A DNA stretch of 64,000 nt from Taenia hydatigena (taxonomy: Eukaryota > Platyhelminthes > Cestoda > Cyclophyllidea > Taeniidae). Numbering within the stretch: the stretch's first letter is position 1; every line of letters begins with the position of its first letter. The stretch spans positions 6,962,156 to 7,026,155 of the forward strand of contig JADWOT020000008.1 in assembly GCA_036345935.2 (NCBI GenBank), read 5' to 3'. A program made the translations under genes and the position numbers. Shown one piece after another: positions 22,866-35,849 of this stretch. The notes under the pieces are model-generated. The model made no database searches and was not told where the DNA came from. It worked only from the letters and a program-made list of their open reading frames with translations.

Positions 22866-24270
22866 ATGGGTCTTTGTAAGTGTAAACGGAAGAAAGTCAC
22901 TAACCTATTCTGCTTCGAGCATCGTGTTAATGTTTGCGAGTTTTGTCTGATAGCGAATCATCCTAAGGTTGCTTCTGTTAAGTGTTTGATTTTTCCTTAG
23001 TGTGTGGTTAAATCCTATCTTCACTGGCTCAAGGATAGTGACTATTCGTCACAGTGTTCCCTCTGTTTAAAAGAGCTGGATAATGGTGAAGAGTGCATTC
23101 GTTTATTGTGCTTGGGTGGGTGTTCTTCTTCTAATGACCCTCCCTTTAGACATTTTCCACTGGCAATGTTTGGACACTTATGCCTCGCAACTCCCTGAAA
23201 CAACAGCGCCAGCAGGTTATGTGTGTCCGTCTTGCTCCATGTGCATAATACCTCTCACAAACCAAGGCGGTCCTGTCGCCGAAGTTCTGCGTCAAAAAAT
23301 CCTGTCTGCCAAATGGGCGAAATCGAATCGCCAGAGAAAGGCTACCATCCCAAAATCAAAGGCTGCGATTCAGCCCAAAGCCAAAGAAACTCTTGCTGTT
23401 TTTGATGGTATGAAATGTACCCATCTGATTCAGAAATGGATCTACAATTAACGGCACTGTTTCTACTTAGATTCTAAACTTCTTGATACATCAGTGGATA
23501 CATATGCAAGTCAATTTCTTCGTGATCAAGAGATGATCACTCCTCCCACGGCGCCACCAAAGCCTGTTGAGACAGTAGTGCCTATTGAATATCCTACAAT
23601 TGGCACCTCGTCGATATCCCGATTAGAGCACAAAGGGAGCTGTTCTGACGACCCAAAACAACCTCTTCAAAAATTGGCGAATCCTCGTAACTTAGTAATT
23701 GATGACGAAGATGCAGATAAGTACAGACGCCACTCGGTTACCGTCTTTAACTCCAGTGGTCGAGTTTTGGGGTAAGTGGACCTTATTTACACTTGAAAAA
23801 CTGCTAAATGTGTTTTATCTTTTCTCACATTTTCGGTCAAATGCCCACAAATTTAAGTTATTGTGAGTTCGCCGTTTGTGTGTGTCCAGGTTCACGTCGC
23901 TATTATACTACTTTGTATTCGCATGTAATGTAAACTTAAAGTTACTCCAGACCTTCACATAACTGATGCTGATTTTCGTGGTGCACTTCGTTTGGCATCT
24001 GCAAAAAAAAACACTTCCTCGCTATAAGATTCCCTCAGATTTGAACTTAACGACACCCCTGATGTTACATAATGATTGGGTTTCAGTTTGACGCGTTGCA
24101 TCTCCTCGACCCCACCACGACTTCCTTACCGCCGCCGAGTGCTTTGTATATTTATCCTCGTCATTCTCACCTGTTTTGCAACAATACTGATCACAAACCT
24201 GTTCGCCATTCCTCCACCTCCGGAAGATACCCTGGTTCCTGCCCGTCCTCACCTCCCCGCTGGTGTGTGA
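22866..24270 (+). CDS. ZFPL1: Zinc finger protein-like 1 (ZFPL1), five exons
   Basis: ZFPL1 is an integral cis-Golgi protein that helps keep Golgi structure, in part by binding GM130. Exons: 22866-22967, 23001-23115, 23150-23407, 23471-23771 and 24087-24270, giving about 319 residues (human 310). The N-terminus [20 protein letters not shown] forms the B-box-like zinc module with [12 protein letters not shown]. The RING-like module follows ([38 protein letters not shown]). A conserved segment [15 protein letters not shown] comes next, then an unconserved hydrophilic linker. The last exon supplies one transmembrane helix ([20 protein letters not shown]), giving the expected type II-like C-terminal anchor. 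Introns 1 and 2 are only 33 and 34 bp, verified by reading phase and family similarity. The start codon abuts an acceptor. All phases match across the five exons. Confidence 0.94.
22968..23000 (+). other. Ultra-short intron (33 bp) in ZFPL1
   Basis: GTTGCTTC...TTCCTTAG between the codons for HPK and CVVKSYLHW. Removing it restores the conserved B-box/RING spacing. It is among the shortest introns seen in animals, and a sister intron of 34 bp lies at 23116-23149. Confidence 0.9.
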
Positions 24271-24774
24271 CTCAGTCGACCAACACCAAATCTGCTTTAT
24301 TGTGGTTCCTCGAATCGAACACCCATCGAATTTTCACTTTATTGAAATTACATTTATCCAGTATTGATTATAAGGAGCGAGAGCTAATCTTAGAAATGGG
24401 GGCTTACTCTGCTCACTAATGGAACTTAACATTTTCGGACAGCTGGTCTGGACGACGGGAGTCACCACTATGGCAGGAATGACGTCAATCCACCCGTCGG
24501 TTTTGTCAAGAAGTTAGTTGCAACTGCTCATGTACAAAAACATCCGAAATTGCCGACGACTCCTGTGGGGATGCCGACGTAGCGGTAGTGCGTATACGTG
24601 GGTGGAGTCGCTAAGGCGGGAGTCGAGCCACTTTAACAGTGGGATCGTTGCTATGCACCATCGGGGAGACACATGGAATAGTAAGACAGGACAATGAGTG
24701 CGGATGTATTATGATTTAGAAACGACACATAGGATTAAGGTAACAGTGAGGAGTACAAACGCGAAGAGTTAAGT
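24271..24774. other. Convergent intergenic region ZFPL1 / histone H4
   Basis: The two genes face each other across about 500 bp. No canonical AATAAA was seen for either gene. On the minus strand about 130 nt past the H4 stop there is a weak hairpin (CCACT-GTTAA-AGTGG). No histone-type 3' stem-loop consensus is evident. Confidence 0.45.
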
Positions 24775-26265
<1,491 letters not shown>

Positions 26266-29200
26266 TTAGAATGATAAAAAACTGCCTTTAGGTCCAGAAA
26301 TCATGCCGCCACGATTATCAATGAGTTTCTCATTCATTTCCATGATGCTGTTCACCTTGTCCGCCAGTTGGATAGCCAAATTTTGCAATCGAGATCGCTC
26401 ACCCTTGTGCATCGTGAGGAAGTCCGCAGGAACTTCTAGTGAGGCCTTGACAAAGAGAATTAAGCACTCGACTACTTCAGACAAAGCATTGATCGACACT
26501 AACGCTAAATCAACGATGGTACCCACTTAGGTTTGCATTAAGGAGGATTTATGTCATGTCTAACAAGAATAAGATGAAAGGATGAACCTACGGCAAGTTC
26601 CTGATTGATTATCATTTTACTGATGATGGAGTAGATTTGAGATCTGGGGAACTCAAAGTGTTCAGCTAGCCTGGAGAGGCTAACCGACTCGTGGACCGAG
26701 GAGTAAGTGAAAAGGTAGCACCTCAAGCACTCCTCCTTAATCTTCTCCTCCAGCATCTTCTTTACATTGTTTGGATCATAGAACAGGACCCAAATCTGCA
26801 CAAAACAATGTCATGAGAAAAATGGAGTGACTGAAATAAAGTTACTTATACCTTGGCATCCATTTTAGGGCTGAATATGTACTTTGTAGCATTGCGCCAG
26901 TTGCCAAACCGCATGGCTTTAGAAGCAGCGATTACGTGATCTCTCGGAGACTCGGGCGGACCAATCAAAGTAGCTCTGTCTTGAATCCTCAGGACAGTCG
27001 AGAAAGCCTTACTGAAGACACGGGCCCGGGTATCGTCTTGTGAAGCTGAAAAGCGAATGGACATTAATGGATTGTGTTCCAGGTCGCCAAGCAGTTGACT
27101 TACAAACAAGGAACCCACCGGCAAGAATAGGGACCTCTTGCAACATAGCACAGATAAGAAAAACTGTCTCAATGAGTTCCGTGTTGATGTGCATATGATA
27201 GGGCATCTGGAGAGCCTTTTCGCGTTTCTCCTCTTCCGGAGTGCGCTCGTAGCGCTGGCCCTGAGCCAACAGCTCACGGATTTTGCTGGAACCGGTCAAA
27301 TCGGAGAGAGCGGAGTGCGCATCCTTGATGTGACCTTGCCGGAACGCACATAAACCCATTTGCACCATGGCACGGTTGTAAAGAATCTGCAATGGCACGG
27401 GTTTGCCTCAGTTACAACACTTGCTTAAGCTCGAAAATGAGTAAAGCGAAGCATACCATAGTGGAATGGTCGGCATGATCAATGGTGGCCTGGAGGTTAG
27501 ACATAAGCATCAGATCACGCGCCTTGTACCAGTGATCGAATAGAGCGAGAAAGTAGATGTGACAGAGAATGGCGCGTGTGCGAAGACGATCCGTCTTATC
27601 GTTCTTGTAGATGTAGTGACAGAGCCTTTCCACCACCTCATAGCCCGGATTCAATCCTGCAGCCTCGAGACCCTCGGACTCCACCTTCTTTCCCCACTCA
27701 AAATCAAACTAATGGAGGAATGAACAAGGCATGTAGCTTAACGCTATGAATGACCTTAAAAAGACAGCTACAATGGCATGAGCAAGCCAGAAAACGAAAT
27801 ATAGGGCTTAGCACAGACTATGGGTATGGGGAAGAATTGCGTTTGCTCACTTTGTAATACAAATGTTCGACTTTGCGTAGGTAAGCCACACACAAAGCCT
27901 CGGAAGGGGCCTTGGTCCGTTCGAGGTACTCAATGAGCAAGTCGATTAACTCGCACACTCTTGGCTCATCTCGAAGTCTGAAAACAACAAACAAAATATT
28001 TAAAAAGGATGTTAAGTCACTTCCGGAGCCTGCAATTCATCTACCAACAAAATCAAACATTTAAACGCGTAAACACATCAAGGCGATGACTAGGCCATCT
28101 TGGGTTGGCACGGCAGGGGGAGCAGCATACCTTTCATCATACTCCATTTCATGACCATTGGCATTTTGCAGAATCTTGAAATACTCATCGTCTAGTCGAC
28201 CAACACAGCCCAAAATTGAGCCACGGATTCGATAGGGACGTTCCTGAAAAGTGCGCAAAACAGAATAGAATAGAGTAAAATACGCTACTAATATCTGAAA
28301 CAATGAAGTATTAACAATATGGGGGGTATAGAAAACTAGTGCAACTGTCATTCACTATTTAACACGAAGCAGAATTTCTCACACATTGAAATTTCATCAG
28401 GCTTGTCTTAATTGAGGACAGAATAATCCTTCACACATTACAATTTTAATTAACCGAAAACTCAGAATGCAAATGAAACATCCGCGTACCAAAACGGATT
28501 CGGTCTCCTCAGTTATGGATTCCGATATCTCAAGATCTTTCGGGTTGTTTTTCAGAATCTCAAAAAGTTTTCTGAGCTGTTCAATGGTCCTAAAATGAAA
28601 GTAAAGCAGGCGATGATAATGTGGCATGAATACCAAAACGTAGCGCCCAACAAACCTTTGAAACTTCGCAATTGGCATGAACGCAGGATGCCTTGACTCG
28701 TAGTCGAAGAGTACGGTAATTAAGGATAAGATAGCTTTCACGTTAATCCCAACACCAAGACGCAATTCCTCTGAAAGAAATTTTGATAGGAAAACATTAC
28801 TAAATAAATATGGAGGATCACATTTACGGACATATACAAAGCAAACTAACCGGCTTTCTGGCAAACTTGATCAAGAAGACAAATTTGTTCAGCGATGCTA
28901 GAGGTACGCTTGCCACGGTTGGCAATGATCTCGGCAACTTTTCTAATTACCAACTCCTGAGTGATTTCAACACCCTTCTCAAAGGCCTGCACCGTAGGCT
29001 CGAGTGCAGAACCGTCTCCCGGAGCAACAACACGCCATTCATCACCACTTTCCTCACTGCTAAGCTTCACTACCTGTTTAACAGGCTTCGGTTTGGGAGC
29101 CTTCTTCTTAGTCTCCTCCTTAAGTGTTAAAAGCCTCAATTAAAACAATATATATATATATATGCACCCATTGGCCAAGTTACATTGGATAGCCAAAACG

Positions 29201-30003
29201 TTACTTACCTTCTTGGGCTTTCCTTCAACTTTCAAGAAGTAAGTGTAAGGGTGCTCCATGTCAAGTTCAGGACCACTATCACTTGACTCGGATTCATCAG
29301 AAGTTCGGAAGTAATCATCATCATCCTCATCCTCATCCGAGGACTCATTTGAGCCTTTGGACACAGGCGCTCCCTGCAGGGGGAAAAAAATCCACAATAA
29401 GCATAGAGTAAGTAATAAAGGGAAACGTAACCATGGATAACGCACCCCAGGCTTGGCAATTACTTCCTCTTCCTCCGCCGATTCCTCTCCTTCTTCAATT
29501 TCTTCCTCAGCCTCTTCCTCATATAACTCGGGATTTTCACGGTACTTCTTAATTTGTTCCTCAAAATCCTTGTTGTATTTACGAATTTTTTGTTTGAGAA
29601 CAGTGAGCGATTTGGCCCCTACTTTGCTGAGTGTCTTTTTTTGACTCCACGATTCGTTTACAAAATCCTCCATTTGGGCAAGGACACGAATGTAAAACTT
29701 CGGATAGATGTCAACTTCGTTCATTTTATGAGCTTTTTCGTAGACCTTCACCAACTCGTCGAAGTCTGTCTCGACCTTGGACATATCCTTAATTTTCTTA
29801 TGATTGTTAAGATTCCTCAAAATGCTTTGTATTTCCTCGTGTCGTTTGTCCTTAGCGCTACGCACGACACGTTTCTCGTCTTCACTGTCACTTTGGACGG
29901 GCCGCATAAAGCGTTTCACGGGGACCTTTCCCGAAATTTCATCACTTGATTCATCATCACTTGAACTGTAAGCAGCGGTATACAAGCGCGACGTCATTGC
30001 CAT
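26266..30003 (-). CDS. EIF3C: Eukaryotic translation initiation factor 3 subunit C, 12 exons
   Basis: A core scaffold subunit of eIF3, which binds the 40S ribosome and recruits the pre-initiation complex. Exons (minus): 30003-29446, 29373-29209, 29118-28851, 28770-28656, 28589-28490, 28243-28131, 27977-27851, 27708-27457, 27386-27119, 27045-26852, 26795-26592 and 26445-26266. All junctions are GT/AG with matching phase. The product is about 847 residues (human 913). Diagnostic segments are [41 protein letters not shown], an acidic Ser/Glu/Asp-rich linker, [89 protein letters not shown] and the PCI domain ([29 protein letters not shown]). The C-terminus is short and lacks the Gly/Arg-rich tail of the human protein. 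The start is placed at MAMTSR; a second ATG follows two codons later. Confidence 0.95.
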
Positions 30004-30025
30004 TTTGTCTACAATGGGGATGGTA
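30004..30025 (-). promoter_or_regulatory. Candidate trans-splice acceptor of eIF3c
   Basis: On the minus strand 'acctaccatccccattgtag' is followed by only five bases (acaaa) before the ATG. The extremely short leader parallels the other genes of the window and fits spliced-leader addition. Cis-splicing from an untranslated exon is also possible. Confidence 0.4.
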
Positions 30026-31236
30026 GGTGTAATAGACAAGATACAAAGTGCTGACAAAGTAATAGTTAACCAGTAAAATGGTTCTACATAACTTGCAATA
30101 TAGAGGCAAAGTTTATTTTAATAAAGTTCGAGAAGGTCTGGGAGCCGAGCGTCAATAATCAGAACACCAGCTGTCTACTCAACAAAAGTGAACAGTGTGG
30201 ATAATTAAAGGTCCAGGTGATTATAATAATTGGCACCGTTTCCAAAAAAAGCATTAGCGAACGCTGTGTAATCAAACGAGGTAGATAGACATGGCCATAG
30301 GATTGAAGAGCTACGGACCAGAAGTAATGTAATCACACGTGGCTGTCGATTTTAACCGACCAATCGAAAAGAGCAAAATGAAAAAGTGCCGAGAGCACCC
30401 GCACTTTGCTAGATAAATGGACCTTAAAATCACAACGGCAGACCGATTGAATAAAAGTGCAAAGCGTGCCAGCGCCGACCACCGATTTGCTAATTCATAA
30501 GTGAGCATCTCTTAAAACAAAATTCAACCAGAAAATGCAAAATTATCTCCACACAGAGACTGCTATAAAAATTAATCAATTTAAAATACTTTCAAGGCGT
30601 TAGCAGCACACCAATCAATTTAAAAGGAGCTATTACTCTAAAAAGTTGTTTCTCTAACATAGACATGGGAAATTAGCTCAAACCCCAGACATAATCTAGA
30701 TTGCCTTTATTAGAATAAAAATAATGCAACGCCTCTGAAGCGTTCTTTAAAATCGAACAACAACAGCCCATATTTGGCCATCCTAACTCGCACCGATGTA
30801 AAGTTAATAACTATGGGCGATTCGAAAACAAACAATATTGGATTTACTACTGTAATTTTAGCGTTGTCCGATGTGCCCTATTGTTTTGCGACTCCCGTGA
30901 AGGCAAAGCGAAATGCAAGACCTGGACGGCGTAAACATATTTGGCGAACAGAAGGGATTAGCGTTGACTATTCCTTCCTTTTCTCCTCTTCCCTTCTTTC
31001 ACCCTTTCCATGAAAGATTGGGTATTTCTAGTCATCTTTATTATAGTGCAGAACAGGTGTGCGGTAACAGGGCTAAAGTATCCACGACTAAGGAGCTTCA
31101 GGCTCGGAAGAACTACCACGTGCGCCAACGACCAGGTTGAAATAGTTCTCCCGTTTCCCGCCTACAAAACACATTTGAAGGGCATAAGCCTTACAATAAG
31201 GACCAAGTTTAAAGTTAATATGGACGTCAGTGTGCT

Positions 31237-31420
31237 TGTAGCGTCTCGAGGCTCCCTCGAAGGCTAAAGAGGGCGAAATACTAAGGTAGAATATATACAT
31301 TCAACGTACAGGGAAATAGGCTGTCGGCATGGCCCGGAAGCCAGCCTACGCAGCTTGGACAATACGGCCACAACTGTAACCCTGATCAAAACCAGTAGTA
31401 CAAACAAACAAGGCATTACA
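31237..31420 (-). mobile_element. Solo LTR of the miniature LTR-type family
   Basis: In LTR orientation (minus strand) it starts TGTAATGCC and ends GACGCTACA, with TG...CA ends. The flanks are GTGCT on the left and GTGCC on the right, so four of five bases of a presumed target-site duplication agree. The core GGCTTCCGGGCCATGCC is present. Length is 184 bp. Confidence 0.65.
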
Positions 31421-32544
31421 GTGCCTTTTGTAATATCTTGTTTACTTTTCGACTTAAAGTTTTGATTGCTATCTCTTAGATGAATATTTTGACTTTGCAA
31501 GGTTGGCCGGCCTCCGGGCCATGCCATCAGCCCTAGTCCCTTTCTGCTCAGGTATCATATCTTCCCATGTCCTCAGTTAAGCTTCGAGACTAAGGGTTGG
31601 ACAAAGAGCAAACCCACTAATGTGCATTTAGAAACTCGAAAGCTTGCAGCAAAATCCTTGCCTAATCTGCGCTCACTTCGGTCAGCTTATGTATAATTGC
31701 ATCTTGAAAATTATTGTCAAGATGTAAGCGTAGCTATGAATACAAAACTTACCGCTTGTGGACACTTACGCCATTTGTCTGGGCTTACGCTGTTCATATC
31801 CTACAGCGAGACTATCTTACACCACTTGCTAGCTGTAAAAAATACTGGTTCTAAGTAAATCCGCCCAACAAAAGGCAAGATTTTAAAGAAATTATAAAAC
31901 CGCTGTTTCTAACCTGCGCCACTTTGTGTTTTTTTACTTGGAGTTGCTCGGACCTTCATTTAATGTTTCATCCGTCAAGTAGATTAGCGTAGATGCAAAT
32001 AACGCCTCAACATAGCTGTTATAAATAGTCCTAAAAAGACGTATTTAGGTCACTTAAATCTACCGCCGCTGGATTCTTAAAACCTTCCTGCAGAACACGA
32101 AATTTCGAGTAATCCTAATAGGCAGATGTCAACTCTAGCAATTATGTCGGGACCGGTCACACATTTGGCCAACATAATCAGCAGAAGAAGAAGCGCATAT
32201 CCAGCGAACGAGGGAATCACTTACTCTCCATACCAAAAGTATTAAAAATCAATTCGTCGTCGGGGTTTCATTACCACACATGCATAAAGCTCTCGAAGAT
32301 GCGAATGGATGCGAAACCTTGTTTTCACCAAACTGTGTTAAATCCTCTCCTATCCATGCCGATTTTGCATGAACTGGCTATAGATGCGCGTCCACGAACC
32401 TACTTATCAAACAGAATTAAACCCGCAATTTTGACGAGTTGCTAAGAAAGATCAGTGACATTGCGATCAAGTGTCGCCTCAGCTGCATTGAAATTTGATG
32501 ACTGGCACGATTGTTGCGTGGGTGTTTTCGTTCGGCGCTGATTA

Positions 32545-32765
32545 CCTTATGGTAGCTGACAAGGGAGGTTGGCCGAGGTGAGTGCCAAGGATGCCGCTTA
32601 AAAGAAAAGGAAGACTGTGCGATACACTTTTGTCTGTTGTACCTTGGCTATTTTGGCAATCCTCCGAACCGCGCCAGTAGCGCTGTACCCTTTCTGTAAG
32701 CAAATTTATGCATTCTGCACGCGTATTATGTCTTTTATGCCTTCTGAGAGGTCTTGATGCGATTC
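32545..32765 (+). mobile_element. 3' end of a miniature LTR-type element
   Basis: The shared internal block ('gttttcgttcggcgctgattacctta' region) is followed by a purine tract (about 32598-32614, aaaagaaaaggaaga) and an LTR-like start TGTGCGATACAC at 32616. The LTR decays after about 150 bp. The order matches the 3' part of copies 1-4. The 5' part of the element is not recognisable. Confidence 0.45.
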
Positions 32766-33230
32766 AGCATGCGTACGGAAGCCGTTATCGTGACTCGAAG
32801 TGAGTGCAGACTTCCTACCCTCTCCATAACATGGTATCTGGGGTTCCCAGGTCTTCTATACATTAGTGATATGTGTGCTCCATCAAACTGCTCTCTAGTG
32901 CCTCGAGACTTCTCTGAAGACAAAAGAAGTCATAATTCCAAGGCAGATTACATATAGTCAACAAACAGGCAGCTTGGCTGCCAAAGCAGAGTATTACATA
33001 GTCCCTCTCTCCTTTAGGGCGTCATCCTTGGCTTTTTCCTTGGTAAGCTGCCGCATCATTCATCAAAATGTAATTGGTATCGAAAAAAAACACCCACGAT
33101 CCAAGCGTTATCGTCATCAAATTTCTATGCATTTGAGGGGGTACTTGACCGATAAGTCGCTGATCCCTCTTGACAATTTTGCTGAATCTGAAGTCTCTTC
33201 CGGTTCGAGAACTGAATTTGAAGATGGCAG

Positions 33231-33415
33231 TGTAGTGCTTTATCTGTTTGTGCTGCCGATTTCTGTCAAGGTCACAGAGGTGGCCATATTGCCCAAGCTG
33301 CGTGGGCTGGCCTCCGGGCCATGCCAGCAGTATATTTCCCTCTGTCCGGTGAATATATATATTCTACCCTGCCAGTTTGCCTTCTTTTGCCTTAAGGGAG
33401 CCTCGGGACGCTACA
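33231..33415 (+). mobile_element. Solo LTR with perfect 5-bp target-site duplication
   Basis: The sequence runs from TGTAGTGCT to GACGCTACA (185 bp) and is flanked on both sides by GGCAG (33226-33230 and 33416-33420). The internal core TGGCCTCCGGGCCATGCCAG is intact. It interrupts a family 3 repeat. The duplication shows integrase-type insertion followed by LTR-LTR recombination. Confidence 0.8.
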
Positions 33416-33708
33416 GGCAGATTCTGTTGACCATCACGCATATCTACAGCTTGATGTTGAAACACTGGTCTAATAGTGAATTTGTGAAAAAGGGTTATAG
33501 AATTCAACACATTTTCTTAGGAATGAGGCTTAATGTATGCTAATATTTTTGACATCTTTGTGCGGGTGTGGTAAAGGCAATCCAAAGCAAAACTTATCTA
33601 AATAGTCCACGGCTAGTACTGCTTCCACTATAAATAGCTTTTATGCAGAACCTCGGAAAGGGGTGGATAGCAAGGGTAGACGGCATCCTCAGCTCTTCTA
33701 TTACGGGG

Positions 33709-33894
33709 TGTAGTACTTTGTTTGTTGGAACTACCGGTTTCGGTCAAGGACACTGAGGTGGCCGTATTGCTCTAGCTGCGTAGGTTGGCCTCTGGGCCAT
33801 GCCAGCAGCTTATTTCTCTCCACCTGTTGAATATACATATTCCAACCTAGCATTCTGCCTTCTTTTGCCTTCGAGGGAGCCTCGGGACGCTACA
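33709..33894 (+). mobile_element. Solo LTR with GGGG target-site duplication
   Basis: It starts TGTAGTACTTTG and ends GACGCTACA (186 bp). GGGG precedes it (33705-33708) and GGGGG follows it. It is closely related to the solo LTRs at 33231 and 61562 (opposite orientation). The core is GGCCTCTGGGCCATGCCAG. Confidence 0.75.
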
Positions 33895-34160
33895 GGGGGC
33901 ACCAGCATTTCCCTCATCTGTAGCATATGTACTGTCTTCGCACCGCTAAAGCTTGTCAAAAACAATAGAATCTGCGGTGAAAGTTCTTTTAAAGTTAAGT
34001 TTACTTTCCAACACTCCTAGTGCAGCTTCCCAAGATTACTTTAAATAAAGAAGTTATAATGCTTATGCAGAACTTATGTGTGTATGTGTTCAGCATTGAA
34101 AAGAAATTTATACTGCTAGCATGGGCAAAGGCCAGCCCACCTTTCAAAGGCATTAAAGCC

Positions 34161-34356
34161 TGTAGCGTGCCGAGACTCCCCTAAATGCAAAATAAGGCAA
34201 AAATACCAGGGCAGAATGCGTATATATTTAATCGAGAGAGGGCGAAGGGAATGGAGCAACTGCCACAGCCCGGAGGCCAGCTTACGCGGCCAGAGCAATA
34301 TGGCTACATAAGTGACCAGGAGCGATGCCGGTGGACTTATAAAACAGAGCGTTACA
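34161..34356 (-). mobile_element. Solo LTR, older copy
   Basis: In minus orientation it begins TGTAACGC and ends GGCACGCTACA. The core AGCCCGGAGGCCAGC is still readable on the plus strand. The flanks (AAGCC and GGGCC) agree only in part, as expected of an older insertion. Confidence 0.6.
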
Positions 34357-35849
34357 GGGCCATTTAGATGACTGAAACTGAAAACGACAGTCAAGATTTT
34401 TTAGTCTGTCTCACCAGAAACTTCAAGTCATACCAAATTGCTTGCAACCATTTAGATTTTTTACAGCTCAAAAGGTTTTGCTTATAAGTTTAAAAATAGG
34501 ACTCTGATTTTTCAAGCATTTAATATGGCAGCAAATTTGTTTAACTGTTTGGCTAATATTTGTACAGTAAAATCTAAATGAATCTAATTTTTAAAGTTAT
34601 ACTAGCGCGTAACTAAGTTGTTATTATGTGTGCTGCTCCAATCTTAGTCTTTTAACATAGTTGCTCTGTAGCCTTGTTATGTTTAACTGCTCCAAATAAT
34701 TGACTAGCCTTAATTAGCGGCAAGCTCGAGGTTTAAGGTAGGCTGGTTATCTTGTTTTAGTTCGTATCAACGGTGGAGTGATTTGTTTATCACTTTAAAT
34801 ACCTTATATACTTTGCATTTGTTTTATGAAGACATCTTCTTGCTGCTTTTATGGGGACGTTTATAAGGATTTGCGTCCAAATATGCTAATGAGTTTATCG
34901 GCAGTTTCTGCTGAATGCTTCTAATACTTTTCGGAAATTATGCTAATGTAACTAGATTTTTTTAGATAATCATGGAAGTTTGAAGGAATGTACTTTTGGG
35001 AGTTGTAACCTTTGCATAGCTTGTGATAACTAATATGTAATTATTCTCATTGATTTTGAAAGACCCTCAAATAATCGTCCATATACTGTTCATTGCATTG
35101 TACCTTATAATGCAGCACGTGCACAGCTGTTTGCTGGTTAAACATGTACACTGAGTAGTTTTACCACTCTTGCTATTTACTCTCACTGCTTTCTGCTCAC
35201 AACTGTGACTTTTTGCTATGACCGTAATAGCTTGAATTTATATTTTTTTTGTAAATCAAGGGTATACCTTTTCCTTGAGACAGCTTAGAAATTGGGTTTT
35301 CAAGCGACAATGCTCCCCCTACATGCCGCATTCTATTCTGATTACAGGATATGTAATTACGTTTGTTGTTGATCAATGGATGCATTCTCTTCATGCTGTT
35401 TGTTATGGGATGTGTGTTGTTTGATTCACAAATTTATCTGTAGGAATCTTTCTTTTAAAAACAGTCTTTGTTCTCAGAAGTGCTTTTTTATTTGAATAAG
35501 TCAGGCTTGGTACGACGTAAATGATAGGACCTGAGCTGCAAAAAATTAACTTGGATCTAGACGGTAACTTAACAGCTTACAATGCGTTATCGCGATAATA
35601 GCAAGTATACGTGTTTCGTATCGAGACTTAAAGCAATACAGGTGTTAAATGTCAAATTCGTGGTCATTTTTATGCTTAATTTGTCTGTTTTATCCGAGTT
35701 TATTATGTATGGATTGCGCTTCTTATATCTCCCCGCTCTAATTTATCTAGATTTTCAAAGTATTCTAACGCGTCAAGTCAATGGAAAAGAGGAAGGGAAG
35801 TAAAAAGAGATCAGGTGAAACAAAGTCTTTACCTCACCGTGACTTATAG

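Larger units (their letters stand above)
30026..35849. other. Repeat-rich region between eIF3c and the SH3-protein gene
   Basis: Apart from the upstream region of eIF3c, the interval is dominated by solo LTRs (31237-31420, 33231-33415, 33709-33894, 34161-34356), further partial LTR copies (about 31495-31600, 32616-32765 and 32885-32960), and family 3 sequence into which one solo LTR has inserted. Long open frames such as 32974-33543 run through these repeats and are not genes. Upstream exons of the SH3-protein gene may lie here unrecognised. Confidence 0.5.

Noticed and set aside
29374..29445. In-frame hydrophobic insertion in eIF3c ([12 protein letters not shown])
   Set aside because: This is a 72-bp intron that happens to lack stops; GT/AG ends and the acidic context on both sides show that it is spliced out.
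32974..33543. A 189-codon open frame on the plus strand
   Set aside because: It reads through a family 3 repeat and a solo LTR with a perfect TSD, so it is a chance frame.
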